From the NCBI GenBank assembly GCA_001051155.2, contig JYIP02000016.1:1324-65323 (forward strand): a stretch of DNA of 64,000 bases, in the 5' to 3' direction. The DNA comes from Chrysoporthe austroafricana (taxonomy: Eukaryota > Ascomycota > Sordariomycetes > Diaporthales > Cryphonectriaceae). The notes below the pieces were generated by a model. It did not search any database, was not told where the DNA came from, and saw only the letters and a program-made list of their open reading frames with translations. A program made the position numbers and the translations under genes. Shown in pieces: positions 1-13,636 of the stretch (its first letter is position 1; every line of letters begins with the position of its first letter).

Positions 1-1920
1 TTGCTTTATTTGCTATTTGCTATTTATTATTTGCATTACTTATTATTTGCTTTATTTATTATTTGTTTTATTTGCTATTTGCTTTATTTGCTTTTTATTT
101 TGCTTGCTTTGCTTGCTATTTATTGTACTTATTATTTATTATATATTATTATTTGCTTATTGCTTATTTTGCTTGCTTATTATTTCTTTTGCTGCAATTC
201 GCTTTGCTTTTTGCTTTTTTTGCTTATTATTTGCTTTATTAATTATTTGCTTTTCTTATTACTTGCTTTATATTTTGCTTGCTTTCTTTGCTATTTATTT
301 TGCTTGCTATTTATTTTACTTATTATTTATTTTACTTGCTACTTATTTTTCTTTTTGCTTATTTTATTTACTTTATTTGCTATTTATTTTCTTTGCTATT
401 AATTACTTATTATTTCTTGCTTATTATATATATTGCTTTTTTTATTTATTATTTCCTTTATTTGCTTTTTATTTTGTTTATTATTTGCTTTTTTTATTAT
501 TTATTTTTCTTTTTATTTATTCTTTATTATTTATTATTTGCTATTTGCTTTTTTTATTCTTTATTTTATTTCTTATTTATTTTNTGTTTTTATAATTTAT
601 TATAAATTATTTCTTTTTTATTTTTTATTCTTTATTATTGCTTTATTAATCGCTTATTTTATTTTTTATTTATTTTATTTATAATTTGTTATAAATTATT
701 TATTCTTTATTTTTTATTATTTGCTATTTATTTCTTTTTTTATTAATTTTATATTTTGCTATTAATATTAAATATTTATATTACTTTTTATTTACTATAA
801 TTGCTATTTATTCTTTTTATTTTTTATTTTATATATTGCTTATTATTTGCTTTATTTATATTATTTATAATTTGCTTTATTTGCTATTTTCTTTATTAAT
901 TATTTCTTTTATTTATTATTTATTATATTAAATATTTATTTTATATGCTATTTACTTTATTTATTATTTATTTTTTTTATTTTTTGTTTTATATATTGCT
1001 TATTATATTTATTATTTGCTTTATTTATAATTTGCTTTATTTTCTCTTTTCTTTATTTATTATTTATTATATTAAATATTTATTTTGCTTATTATTTGCT
1101 TTATTTATTATTTCTTTTTTTTATTATTNATTTGCTTTATTTTCTCTTTTCTTTATTTATTATTTATTATATTAAATATTTATTTTGCTTATTATTTGCT
1201 TTATTTATTATTTCTTTTTTTTATTATTCATTAAATTTGCTATTTAATTTACTTGCTATTTATTTTGCTTGCTATTTATTTTCTTTATTGCTTATTTTGC
1301 TTGCTGCTTGCTTTAATTATTATTAGCTTTGCTTATTATTTGCTATTTATTATTTATTGCTTATTATTTGTTTTATATATTTCTTGCTTTATTTATTATT
1401 TATTTTGCTTATTATTTATATTGCTTGCTGCTTATTTTATTTGCTATTTATTTTGCTTGCTATTTGCTATTTATTATATATTGCTTGCTGCTTATTTTAT
1501 TTATTGCTTGCTTTGCTTATTATTTGCTTTCTTTATTATTAATTTTGCTTATTACTTATTTTCTTTGCTATTTGTTTTGCTTATTATTTATTTTGCTTGC
1601 TATTTATTTTATTTATTGCTTATTTTGCTTGCTATTTGCTTTTTTTATTATTTGCTTTATTTATTTTTTATTTTATTTAATATTTGCTTTATTTATTATT
1701 TATTTTATTTATTATTTTCTATTTATTATATATTATTTACTATTTATTTTGCTTATTATTATTTATTATTTATTATTTATTATTTATTTTGCTTATTATT
1801 TATTTTATTTACTTTTTATTTTATTTATTATTTCTTTTATTTATTATTTATTATTTATTATTTATTTTATTTATTATTTATTTTACTTGCTATTTATTTT
1901 ATTAATTTATATTATAATAT
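1..1920. repeat. T-rich strand-asymmetric low-complexity block
   Basis: The + strand is built almost only from T-rich words such as TTATT, TTGC and TATTTATT. G occurs almost only inside TGC or AGC, and runs of T dominate. All + frames therefore read as Leu/Ile/Phe/Tyr/Cys-rich strings without true coding character. The block runs directly into a copy of the 0.5-kb dispersed repeat at 1913. Single N bases are present at 584 and 1129. I see no gene here. Confidence 0.85.
1031..1230. repeat. perfect 2 x 100-bp tandem duplication ending in an N
   Basis: Bases 1031-1130 and 1131-1230 are identical apart from the N at 1129, which corresponds to C at 1229. A perfect 100-bp duplication with an ambiguous base at its join is more likely an assembly join or collapsed-repeat artefact than biology. 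Confidence 0.85.
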
Positions 1921-2445
1921 ATAATTAAAGATAAAAAATGAATAAATAAATTTGATTAGCTATATTCGAAATAAATATTTATAATATACGGAAAAAAGAA
2001 TTTGAAAGAATAGCAAGTTTTAGCTTTTTTTCCTATTTATCTTATTAATCTATTTTCTAATCAAATATGCAAACGGATTAGAAATAATATAGAAAGTTCT
2101 TTAATTTATTAATTATTTGATTAGAATTCCGAATTAGGATTAATATAAAACCCGTTTCGTTTTGATTGGTTATTTCAAAAAATAGGATTTGCCCTATTAA
2201 TTTTCTGGATAAAAACTTAGAATTTGCAATTGCAATCCTCTTAAACGTTATACAATTTTTATATTTAAATATATTATAGATTATATTGGATAGATAAGAA
2301 ATTGAATTAAAGCGATATAAATATTTTGAAAAACGGGTTAAATATAATTTGTATAATTTTAAAACGATCCTTTATTTTCGGTTTTTATTAATGCTAAATT
2401 TTTGCTTATATAAAAAAATTATCTTTTATTTTAAGAATACTTTTA
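1913..2445 (+). repeat. dispersed AT-rich repeat, copy A
   Basis: First copy of a family whose core begins near AATATATAATTAAAG and ends near TTACTTAAGGATA. The other copies are at 13090, 13637, 14096, 16797 (interrupted) and 30173. They differ mainly by C/T and G/A changes. A further partial copy, covering only the middle of the core, lies at about 2476-2580. No protein family is recognised in it. Confidence 0.8.
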
Positions 2446-4130
2446 CTTAAGGATAAGGTTAAGGTTAATTATTTATATAGAATTCTGAATTCCAATTAAT
2501 ATAAATCCCTTTTCGTTTTAATTAATTATTTCAAAAAACGGGGCTTGCCTTATTAATTTTTAAATGAAAATTTAAAGATTAATATTAATATAATTTTTAT
2601 TATAACTTTAAAAATAATTACAAAATAGCTATCGTTTTTTACGATTTTTCTAATTGTATATACGGATTCGTATTTGCTATATAAATGCTTTATTAAGTTT
2701 AAAACGATTAAAGAGAAGTATTTTATAATTAATATAATAGCGTTCAAATAATCGTACGAATAGCGCAAAATTATAAAAATATAATAGATTAATAGTAATA
2801 ATAATTTAGCTAATATTTTTATTAAAGCAATATTAAATAGAATATTAAAACGCTTTATTGATAATAATTAGCTTATAGTTTATATAAAAAGATTCGTAAA
2901 TAAATTATAAAACGGAAAAGAAAAAGCATTATAAGAAAAGAAAAAAACTGCTAATATAGAATAGCTAATATAGAATAATTAAAGCTATTCATTCTAGCAT
3001 ATAAGAATAAGCTAAAATATAGCCCGTATGCTAAAATAAAAGCTATTTCTATATTTTAGCTATTACTTATAATTTTCTTTCTTTCTTTCCTTTTAAAAAG
3101 ATATAATAATAAATAATAAATTAAACCTAATTATTATATATATAATTAAGCTTAGCTAATAAAAACCGAAAAAAAAAAATATAATTTTCATTCTTTATTA
3201 CTTTTTATTTCGTATTATAAAATATTCTTTTCCTGGCTTAAAAATTTAGCTAAAGCTAACTTTTCCGTTATATATTAGCTATTATATCTTTCTTTGCTTT
3301 AATATTAATTTGCAATTCGAGAATTACTATTTTATTAAGTTCGAATTTCGAAAAAAGTATATTTAGCAGCTTAAAGCCAAATTAATAGAAAAGCCGATCA
3401 GTTTTCATTCGTATAAAAGCAAACTTATATTAATATTTACAAACGCTTTAACTTTATAGATAATTGGATATATTCTATATATTTTAAATATATATTAGCT
3501 AGTTTCGATATACTAAATGCAATTAATATAAGCATTATTTTGAATTTGGGGAATAAAATAGCATTCGAAAAAGGGAATTATTATATAAGCAGTATTTTTA
3601 TTATTAAACTAGTATATATAGCTTGCAGCTCTTTACGAATAGCAATCGTACGGATTTCGGTTTCGAAAGCCAAAGAGAGTAACGATTAAAGCTAGCATTT
3701 ATCGGGTATCGGTATTATGCCTTAGGAAGGCGAGATATTTGCCGAAAAGCCGAAAGCCAGAAAGCTCGATAAAGATAGAATTTGGCTAGATCTTTTGAAA
3801 TTATATTGCATATACTATCCAGAAGCTCTTTTCTTGCGCAAGTAAAAGCCGGCCGAAAGCATTTCCGATAGCTTTTATTGATTTTTCTTTTATATTCAGG
3901 ATCCAAACGCTATATAGCTTTCCGGCAAGGCCTTATAGCGTATAAAACTAGAAGAGATTATATAGTTCTTTATGCTTATTGCAATATTAAGTATAGCTAA
4001 GCTAAAGCATTATTTTAAAAAGCGTAATCCGATTCTATATAAGCGGAAGGGCAATAGGGCGGGGCGAAGTGAAAACGGGCTTGCTAGCGCTAGCCATTAT
4101 AGGCAATAAATGCTAGGGCTTTCGAGAGGA
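2446..4130. other. AT-rich gene-free stretch
   Basis: The stretch is AT-rich with stops in all frames and only chance open frames of about 60-70 codons (for example the minus frames at 2553-2768 and 3715-3906), which lack recognisable motifs. It contains a partial copy of the 0.5-kb repeat at 2476-2580. Nothing else is supported. Confidence 0.6.
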
Positions 4131-5800
4131 GCTTTTGAAAGGCAAGCGGCAAGCAGTTAGTTTGCAAGCGAAATAAGCAATTCTAGGCTCTAATTAAGGC
4201 CGTTACGTAATGCTAGCAGCTGGGCAAAGGCTAGGAAGCAAATGCCTAAAAACTTATTAGCGTAATAGCAAGATATAATAACGGATTTTCCCGTATATTG
4301 CAAGGGATTTTGGCAAAAGGGTTTTAAGGAAAGAAATAGCTTACTAGTAAGATAAGCAATTCTAAGCTTTAATTAGAACCATTACGTAATACTAGCAGCT
4401 AGGCAAGAACTAAGAAGCAAATACTTGAAAATTTATTAGCATAATAGCAGGACTTAATAACGAATTCTTTAGCAAAATATTAAGGATTTTAGCAAAGGAT
4501 TTTAGCAGCAAAGTTTTGAGAAAGGAAATGGCTTACCGGCTAGAAAAGCATTTCTGGGTTCTGATTAGAGCCAATACGTAATATTAGCAGCTAAGCAAGA
4601 GCCAGGAAGCAAGTGCTTGGAAATTTGTTAGCGTAATAGCAGGATATAATAACGGACCCTTTTGCATATTGCGGGAAGCTTTAATAAAGGGGTTCTGGGA
4701 AAGGAAATAGCTTACTGGCAAGATAAGCATTTCTAGGCTCTAATTAAAGCCGTTACGTAATACTAGCAGCTAAGCGAAAGCTAAAAAGCAAGTACTTAGA
4801 AACTTATTAGCATAATAGTAAGATATAATAACGGACCTTTTCGCATATTGCAAAAGGCTTTAGTAAAGGGTTTCTAGGAAAGGAAATAGTTTATTAGCAA
4901 GATAAGCATTTCTAGGCTTTAATTAAAGCCGTTACGTAATGCTAGCAATTGAGCAAAAGCTAGAGAATAAGTATTTGGAAATTTGTTAGCGAAATAATAA
5001 GATATAATAACGGATTATTTCGCATATTGCAAGGGATTTTAGCAAAAGGGTTTTAAAGAAAGAAATGGCTTACTAGCAAAATAAGCAATTCTAAGCTTTA
5101 ATTAAAGCTATTATATAATACTAGCAATTAGGCGAAAGCTAAAGAGCAAGTGCTTGGAAATTTATTAGCGAAATGGCAGGATATAATAACGAATTTTCCG
5201 ATAGACTACTAGGGATTTTGGCAAAAGGATTTTGAAGAAGCAAATAATTTACTGGCAATATAAGCATTTCTGAGCTCTAATTAAAGCCGTTACGCAATAC
5301 TAGCAGCTGGGCAGAATATAAGAAAGTAATAGCAAAAACCTTAAGGGCAAATTAACGGGATAGGATAAGGGATTTAGGTTTTGAAAGGGAAGGAAGAAGC
5401 GGGGATTTTAAGAAGGCATGCAATTAGTAAACGGTATACTATAAAAAAAAAATAGCCTTAGCTTTTAATTAGCTTAGTTTTGCAATTCTAGCAGCTAAAT
5501 AGAATATAAGAAAGTAATAGCAAAAACTTTAAAAGCAAGTTAGCAGGATAGGATAAGGGATTTAAGTTTTGAAAAGGGAGAAAGGGGAAGCGGGGATTTT
5601 AAGAAAGCATGCAATTAGTAAGCGGCATACCGTAAAAAAAAAAATAGCCCTAGCTTCTAATTAGCCCAGCTCTGCAATTTTAATAGCTAGGCAGAATATG
5701 AAAAAGTAATAGCAAAAACTTTAAGGGCAAGTTAGTAAAATAGGACGAAAGAACTCGCTAGCAAGCTAGCGAAAAATGAAAAAGAAACGTCTTAACAAGT
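4130..5800. repeat. tandem array of about nine 180-bp units
   Basis: A recurring unit contains the words AAGCAATTCTAGGCT, a GTTACGTAAT-like core, CTAGCAGCT and ATATAATAACGGA. The core recurs near 4201, 4381, 4573, 4750, 4930, 5109 and 5288, with diverged units near 5485 and 5676. Spacings are about 180, 192, 177, 180, 179, 179, 197 and 191 bp. Units differ mostly by transitions. The spacing is not a strict multiple of three, so a repeat-protein origin is not favoured. A decayed satellite or minisatellite is the simplest reading. Confidence 0.8.
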
Positions 5801-8800
5801 TTGCAAAATTTAAAAAAAAAGCTTCTTGCAAATAAGCAAAAAGTAGAAATAAAAAGCCTAAACGCTTAATAGCAAATAGGTTATTATAGATTAACTTATT
5901 ATATACGAATAATTAATTCGTTCCGATTCGAATTTGCAAGCAATTCTTGCTGCTAGTAACTTGCATACGCTTGTAAATTATTCGACTTTATAATTCGAAA
6001 TTGCAGCATGCTGCTTAAATGCGATAATATAAATATTTATCGTTACTAGCCTTTTAGATCTTTTCCTAACCTTTTCTAAAAACCAAAATCAATCCGGCTT
6101 GCAATATACATTTTACCGATTGCTAGCTTTGCTTTTACTTGCATTCTTTTTTTGTACTTAGCTATTGCTTTAATAAAGGATTTTAAACCCAGTTTGCCTG
6201 CTTTTCTTTTTTTTTCCCGTATTGCAGCTATTAGCGATCGGAACCCAAAATATCGGATAGCAAAAGAAAAAAGCTTGCTAACTTTGCGAATATCCTAATA
6301 CTATCTTTCGAAAAAGCCCGGGCAAAGCTGCTCAGCAATTCAGAAATTCCTTGCTTTGCTCGTTTCGGTATAGCCTTTCCTTAACGTATTAACCCTTTCC
6401 AAGCAATAGCGGATAAGATTTACGAAATATTAGACGAAATAGGATAATAGCGCTTTACGATACCGGCTAAAGAAGCTTAATTAATTTCTCAAATGCTTGG
6501 CCTAGCAAGGTATATAGCTTTGTTTCGATAATATCCTTATACGGCCTTTAATCTAAGCTGGATTATTATAAATTCGGTTAGTAATAATTATTTTCCGATT
6601 AATCCGAAAATATTAGCAAACCGTTCAGATTATTTCAATTTGGAATTATTTAATTCTTTGCTAGTTAATGCAATTATTATATTCCGTTATTTTTTCCCCG
6701 ATATTACTTTTTATTCGCAGCTATACGATAACCCAGATTAGCTTTTCGATTAAGCTATACTTAATAAGATTTATTGAATTTATATTATATTTGCGTTTTA
6801 TAATATTAAAGCCTTTATCTTATAGCGCGAATAGATTATAAATATAGCTTTAATAGGCTTAATCCGATAGCAGCTTATAGATTTAATTTGCTAGATTTGA
6901 ATATCGAATTGGGTTTTTAATCTTAAAAGCCATTTTATTTTATATTTTCGAAATAAATACGGGCCCGAGATATATTAAGCGATTTTCCTTTATATTCGCT
7001 TATATTATTAGTTTATAGCTATATACGATTATTATTGCTATATTATCCAGATATTCGATTCTTTATTAGCTAGCAAGGATAAATTCCAGCAAATTATTAT
7101 AAAGCTTATCGAATAGCATTTAATAGCAATAAATAAGCTGCTAGCTAATAAAGCTCTGGATTATTGCTATATGCTTATCTTCTTTTAAAAAAACGGATGG
7201 AATTGCGGCTTGCATATAGCGAATAATTTGCGGTTTTTTTTCCGGAAACCCGAGAAATAATATAGCAAGGAATTTACGGACTAGCAGCAATTTGCCTTAT
7301 ATACGAATACGAATAGCAAGCTGCTGCCCTAGCGCTATATCGAAAAAGCGTTTCTAGTCGCTATCCGCTTTAAGCTTAACGCGTTCGGAAAGATCTTGCG
7401 AGCGAACGAATTCCTTATAAAAATTCTAGATAATTAATAGCGCGATAGCAAGAAAAACTTAGCTAATATACAGCTTTCGGATTGAGCGAAAAATGCTTAA
7501 GTCAACTCGATAAGCATACGGCTAACGAATCCAGGAATTATAGAATTCAGTACGTAAATAGCCGATCGGATTCGCAGCCCGCTCTCGCTTATATTAGCTT
7601 AGCTTGCTATAGCAGAATAGCAAATCTTTTTACTAACCTTAATACCCGAAACCGGAAGCCTTTACCTATAATTGCTAAGAGCGATAATAAATATCGAAAA
7701 ATATTCTAGCTTTGAGAAAAGTACGATATGAGTCGAGATCTCGAGAAAAGGCTATACGGCTATTTTGCTTTTAAGTCCTTTCCCTTTTACGCTTACTGCC
7801 GAAATCTTTGCCGAGCCCGGGGCGTCTAATTAGCCCTTGCCCGTTTACGGCATGCCGTTTGCGAGCTCGGTATATACTTTTCCGCGAAATTCCGTACAGA
7901 ATTCGCTATAAGAATTTCCGATAGATTTCGAGACTATGCTTAATATTAATACTTTAATCGCTAGGCCTAGTCTATCGAAATAGCTTAAAGGGCTGCTGCA
8001 AGCTTTAAGCAATAAGGATATTGCTTAGCGGGCAATAGCGAAATCGATATTCCAAATAAATCTTGGCAATGCATTGCTATTAAAGTCGGTAAGTACGGGT
8101 AGCAATATATCGATAGCTAGCAGGGTTTCGACCGAAATCCGAAGGTTAATACCGGGATAAGCTTTTCGCCCGCTATTCTTTATACTAGTTTTAGACCCGT
8201 TTCGCTAGCCAATATTAATGCAAGAGCCCGATTTCGAAAAGTAGCAAGCAATACTAAATAAGCTAGCAGAAAGAATAAATAATGCCTTATAACGGAAATA
8301 AAAGGCTAAAGCATAAGAATAGAAAGCTGAAATATAAGAATAGAAAGCAGATATACGGGAAGGCAAAAAGCTTGCTTGAATATTAAAGAACCGGCTATAG
8401 AGCCGGAAAGAAAATATTAAAGCAATAGTAAATATAGCAAGCTTAGTAGATTAGGAAGCCGAAAATTAGCAAGCAGGCTCGCGCTGCATTTTTGCTTTTT
8501 GTCTTAAGCTTGATAGTTTTTTACAAAAATTCGCTATGCTATATCTCTAATTAAGTTTTCCTGAACCTGGCTTGCTATAGAAATCGATTTATTTTTTCCT
8601 TCCGATTTTTTTTTTTTTTCTTTTCCCTTCTTCCCGTCTTATAAGCCGCCGAACTAGGCTTTATCTTCTTTCTATTAGCATACGGTTAACCGCTTCCGTT
8701 ATTTCGAGAAAAGCTTAATATAAGTTATTCGTTTTAATATCGAGCTATTTATAGCGCCGGCTTAGCCATATATAAATAGCGCTTTGCCCTTAGCCCAATA

Positions 8801-11800
8801 GCCTGTCCTATTCGAGAAATAATAAAACAAATGCCGAAATCTTATAAGTATAAAGCGCTTAAAAGCTCGCAAAAACAAACCCGACTAAACCGGAATATTA
8901 GCATATCCTGCTGGCCTTACGGCAATAAGATTTCTAATCCGATAGCATAATTGCTTACGATTCGCAAAATGCTTGCGGAATCTTATATTAAAAATATTCC
9001 GAATATAGTGCTAAGCCCTTTTTCGCAAAAACGATTTCCTATAATTCCTTTTGCTTCCTTTCGATTTCGTACTAAGCCGGATCTTGCTAGGATAGGCAAT
9101 TTGCTTTCGTATATAGGGCGGCTATGCTTTTTCGCCTTTTGCCTTTACAAAAAATATAGGTTCCGGCTTATATTTCGAGCTGCCGGATAAAAATATTAGC
9201 TGTCTAAGCTTTTTCCTTAATATCTTTAGCTATTTCTTTTTGCGCCCAGTCGCTTTTCCATTGCATTTAATCAAAAAGCTTCCGGCTAATGCTTTAATCT
9301 GTTTCGTATTTGCTTTGCAATAGAATTTTTATTTCGTATAAGTTGCAAGCTGCCTTGCTATCTGTATACTGCGTCCGGATTATATGCTTATCGAGAACCT
9401 AATCGAAAACGATATAGCGGCATTCCTTTTTTTGCAAAAATTGGCTGATTTCGCTACTAGCATTTTTGGCAGCCTGGCTATTTCAGAAAAGAAAAGCAAT
9501 ACTATTATTCTTATCCCGGCTTATTTATCCGCTTTCCTAAACGTAATCTCGTAATTGCTTTAGCAGTTCGGTATAAATAACCGTATAGATTATAAGAATA
9601 TCGAGACTTATTCTTAATGCGTTAATAGCTATAATAATACGCTTATTTTCTATTTATTTTTGAATAATAGCAAGCTTGCTAAGCATATTAGCTATTTTGC
9701 TATAATATATCTCGTAGCCTAAAGCGGTTCCGAGCTTTTCGATATACTAAATAGTTTTGCCGTAAATAATCGCTTTGCTTTTATTCTAGCGCGCTAAGAT
9801 CGGCGTAATTGCTTTGCAAATAGAAATTTCGATCTGATCGAATGCAATTTTATATACCCGATAGCTAATATTCTTTCGAATTATAGCTATCCGGAAAATA
9901 ATAAGGCAAGAAATTTGCATTATATAGAAAAACGAAAGTTCATTTCGAAAAAGCAGCATAGCTATCAAAAAAATACGTTATATGCTATAAGCTGCAATAA
10001 TTATTCCGAGCTCTTATATTTTAAGCCGAAAGCTATTTTTAATATCGAAAGAAATATAGCATTCGTTTATAATTACCCGATCTAATTGCTTGCAAATCCG
10101 GAACTAGTCAATAAAAGTGCAAAATTATTACGTAATAGTAAATTTAAGCGTAATAAAAATAATAATTGCAATACGGTTAATTGCAAACCCGGCTTAGATA
10201 TGCATATCGATTTGGTATACCTAGCATTTTCGGACTAAATCGCTTTATAATACAATAATCGGAAGAATAATAATCGAAACGCTTTAAAGCAAACAATAAG
10301 CCGAAAGCAAGAAAGAAAAAGCTTTTCCGCTATTAGTCCTAGCAATTTGCAAAATAAGCATTTCGCCTCGTATAATTGCCTTAAGTATAGCTTCCTAGCC
10401 GTTTCGGAATTGCATTTATTCCTTTATTATTTGCCGTAACTGGCCGGGAAAGTCGGTTTCGTAAAGCTGCCGGAAGCGCTATAGCCGGCTTTATTCGAAT
10501 TCTCTTTCGAAAATTTCTCTTTTCCGCTTGGAAAGAATTTAATAGCTATAAGAGCTTCGGAAGCCGAGAAAGCAATGCTATTAAATGCTAGCTATTCGAA
10601 ATTAATTTTTTCGGAAGGCGAATTCGAACCGTCTTTACTATAGCTCTCTTCCGTATATTATATAAGCTATTGCTATACTATAGCTGGCTTATAGGTCTAA
10701 GATATAATCTGCCTTTTCGTTATCAATCAAATCGTTTTTGCTATTTTCTTATTGCTTCTGCTTGCAGCTATTATAGCTTTCTCCTTAATACTAGCGGGCA
10801 ATAGCAATCGCTATATGCTGCTAAGCGCTAATAGTAATTTTGGAACTTAATAGCTATAGCGTATATTACTGGAAAAGGCGCTATATCCGATCCGAAAGCT
10901 ATAGTTACGCAGTTCGAACTGCTTATTCCGAATCCGGCTTTTCTTTCTATTGCGCCGATATTAAAACGGATTCGGCCTAGAAAAACGGATTTCGCGCTTA
11001 GCTAGCGCTTAGAAGCCTTTCGATTTGCTACTAGAAAAGAAAGGCGAGCCAGAAATATTAAATAATAAGAGCCCTAACCTCGCATAATAAATAATAGTAA
11101 ATAATCTTAAGCTATACTGCTATTCGATACCCCTTATAGTATAAAGTTATAAAATAAATAAGCTTGCTATAAATAAAGAGATTATAAATATTTCCGTATA
11201 CCGAGTTTTCTAATCGGAAGATTAAGATCTTAAAGGCCCGTGCCGGCTGCTTTCCGGTAAAATATATCAAAACCAGGATTTGCTCGCGGAATTTCTTTGC
11301 CTGGCAGCAAAACTGGCAGAAAGCACGAATCCGGATATATTGCGAGCTTTATTCGAACCAACCGGTATATAATTCCGTACGGGCAAGAATACGGTATAAT
11401 AGCCATTCTTAGCAATCAAGAAGCTATTAATTTCGATAATCGGTAAAGAACGAATAGCCGATCTGGTTTTCGTAATAATTATTTTCGATCGAAAGCCAAT
11501 TAATAAGCGGCAAGATATCTAAGTCCGGAACTTCGAGCATTTCGGCAAGGCTTTGCTGCGCTAAGCTTAATAAGCTATAAGCTATATCGGAAATCTGAAT
11601 AAACGAAACTTGTATGCTATAATAGCGAATTCGATTTCCTTGCTATTCAATCCCGCTTTGCGTTATAAATATATACCGGATCTTTAAATTATATAAATAT
11701 ATTTCGTAAATCCAATCGAGCGGCGTTAATTTAATTTTAAGCTTAATAATTATTATATACTAATAGACTTTAGCTTAAACGATTTCGAAAAGCTTATAGT

Positions 11801-12507
11801 ATTGCTTTTTTGCTTATTATTCGGAAATTGCTATGCTAATTTTGGCCCGTTTTGCTGCAATCTCGTTTTCGCATTCGAAATAATTTTGCGAAATAATAAG
11901 CATTCGGGCTATTTTAATTATAGCAAAATAAGTACTAATATAATCGAATAGTATTGTTTAGCCATTATTGTTTCGGATGCTAAGAACGGCCAGAACGCTT
12001 AAGAAAGCGCTATAATATTTAGTATTCTAAAACGGATAATCGAAAAGCTAAATCGTAAAATCCAAATAAGCCCGATTATATTGCAATAGAATATTCGTAT
12101 GCAAGCATACCGAAATATTTTCGGCCCAATATAAAAGCTATTAATATAAACGGCTTTATACGGTTATTAATCGATATTCTAGCCGCTAATTAGATAGGAT
12201 AGCTTGAGTTCGTACGATATAGCTAATAATCTAGCGCTAGATATTTAAATACCGCTTTTACGAGCTGGGTTCGAGCCGGCTATCGAATAGCTGCTTAAGT
12301 TTTATATGCTTATCTTTCCGATTAATTTCGAAAAAGATAGAATAGCCAATAATAGTAGCGATTGCTATATCCCGTACTTGCTAGGCATTCTGCTAAAAGC
12401 TATCCTATATAGCTTGCAAAACCGGCTCGTTTTCCCGAATCGGCATAACGAAATCCTTGGTTCTAATCAGATCGAAACTTTGTAAATGGGCGGCTCAGCT
12501 TACCTTG
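5801..12507. other. AT-rich, RIP-like gene-free stretch
   Basis: About 6.7 kb without an intact gene. TA and AGCT words are abundant. CA survives almost only as GCA, and TG almost only as TGC. Open frames of 60-80 codons (7482-7709 +, 8951-9190 +, 9786-9968 -, 11230-11415 -) carry no motif I recognise, and stop density in the better-looking frames matches chance. It probably consists of very old transposon remains, but I cannot assign a family. Confidence 0.6.
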
Positions 12508-13629
12508 CGAAGCTATAAGTTAAGCTCTAGCTGCTCGTCCCTTTCTTGGATTTGCTTATCCGTCTGATTAGTAAATGCTTATTATATTTGGCGAAAGGAT
12601 ACGATAATTTGCTATTTCGGAAATTCCTTGCTGCTATGCCCGTTTTTTGCGATACTGCTTTGCTATTCTATCTCGAACTATTTGCTAGCCTGCCGGCTCG
12701 GAAAGAGCTATTAATAGCATACTTGCGTTCGCTAAAGGATTAAGAAAATAGCTTTATAGGCAAACGGATAGCCATTTGTACAAGAATTAACTTATCCGTA
12801 CGAAATGCGATAATAATCTCGCATTTTATTATATTGCTAGCTAATAAAATAGCATTCTTGGCAAGCAAAGCTGTCTGTTTGGATATTACCGAGAAACGGA
12901 ATAGAATTGCTTAACAGATCTGGAAATCGGAAATCTTGCAAGTCTTATTGCATACGATAAATACTAGGCAAGCTTTGAATAATACAAGCAATAAATTGTT
13001 GCTATTTTTTAAGTATTCAGTAGCGTAAAATAGCTAGATGCATTAGAATTTCGTTTACTAAAATGCCAAAATAGCATTCTTTATATATTACAATATATAA
13101 TTAAGGATAAAAAACGAATAAATAGATTTAATTAGCTATATTCGAAATAGATATTTACGATATACGGAAAGAAGGGTTTGAAAGGATAGCAAATTTTAGC
13201 TTTTTCTCCTATTTATTTTACTAATCTATTTTCTGATTAGAAATGCAAGCGGATTAGGGGTAATATAGAAAGTTCTTTAATCTATTAATTACCTGATTAG
13301 AGTTCCGAATTAAGACTAGTATAAAACCCGTTTCGTTTTGATTAGTTATTTAAAAAAGTAAAGCTTGCCTTATCAATCTTCTGAATGAAAACTTAAAGTT
13401 TGCAATTGCGATCCTTTTAAACGTTGCACAGTTCTTATATTTAGATATATTATAGATTATATTGAATAGATAAGAGATCGAATTGAAGCGATGCAAATAC
13501 CTTGAAAAACGGGTTAAGTACAGTTTATACAATTTTAAAACGATCCTCTCTCTACCTCCGGTTTTTACTAGCGCCAAATTTTTGCCCATACAAAAAAACT
13601 GCCCTCTACCTTAAGGACATTTTTACTTA
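12508..13629 (+). repeat. dispersed repeat, full 1.1-kb unit (copy B)
   Basis: 12508-13090 matches 16262-16797, and 13090-13629 matches the 0.5-kb core found in the other copies, so the element is at least about 1.1 kb. This copy is less mutated than copies A, C, D or E, with more C and G retained. The core contains a 79-codon minus-strand open frame (13350-13589) that is also open in copy D. It has no recognisable motif, and I do not call it a gene. Confidence 0.8.
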
Positions 13630-13636
13630 AAAATAG

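Noticed and set aside
1..1928. Several overlapping open frames of 60-220 codons encoding Leu/Ile/Phe/Tyr/Cys-rich proteins
   Set aside because: They arise because the T-rich low-complexity + strand contains few A-starting stop combinations. All frames look alike and none has membrane-protein organisation or codon structure.
4130..5800. Reading the 180-bp array as a 60-residue repeat protein on the minus strand
   Set aside because: Unit spacings of 177-197 bp are not consistently multiples of three, so no common frame is maintained.
7020..8500. A long degraded + strand frame that looked protein-like when stops were read as Gln/Trp
   Set aside because: Counting about 330 codons gave roughly 7 percent stops, which is what random sequence of this composition would give. 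No family motif was found.
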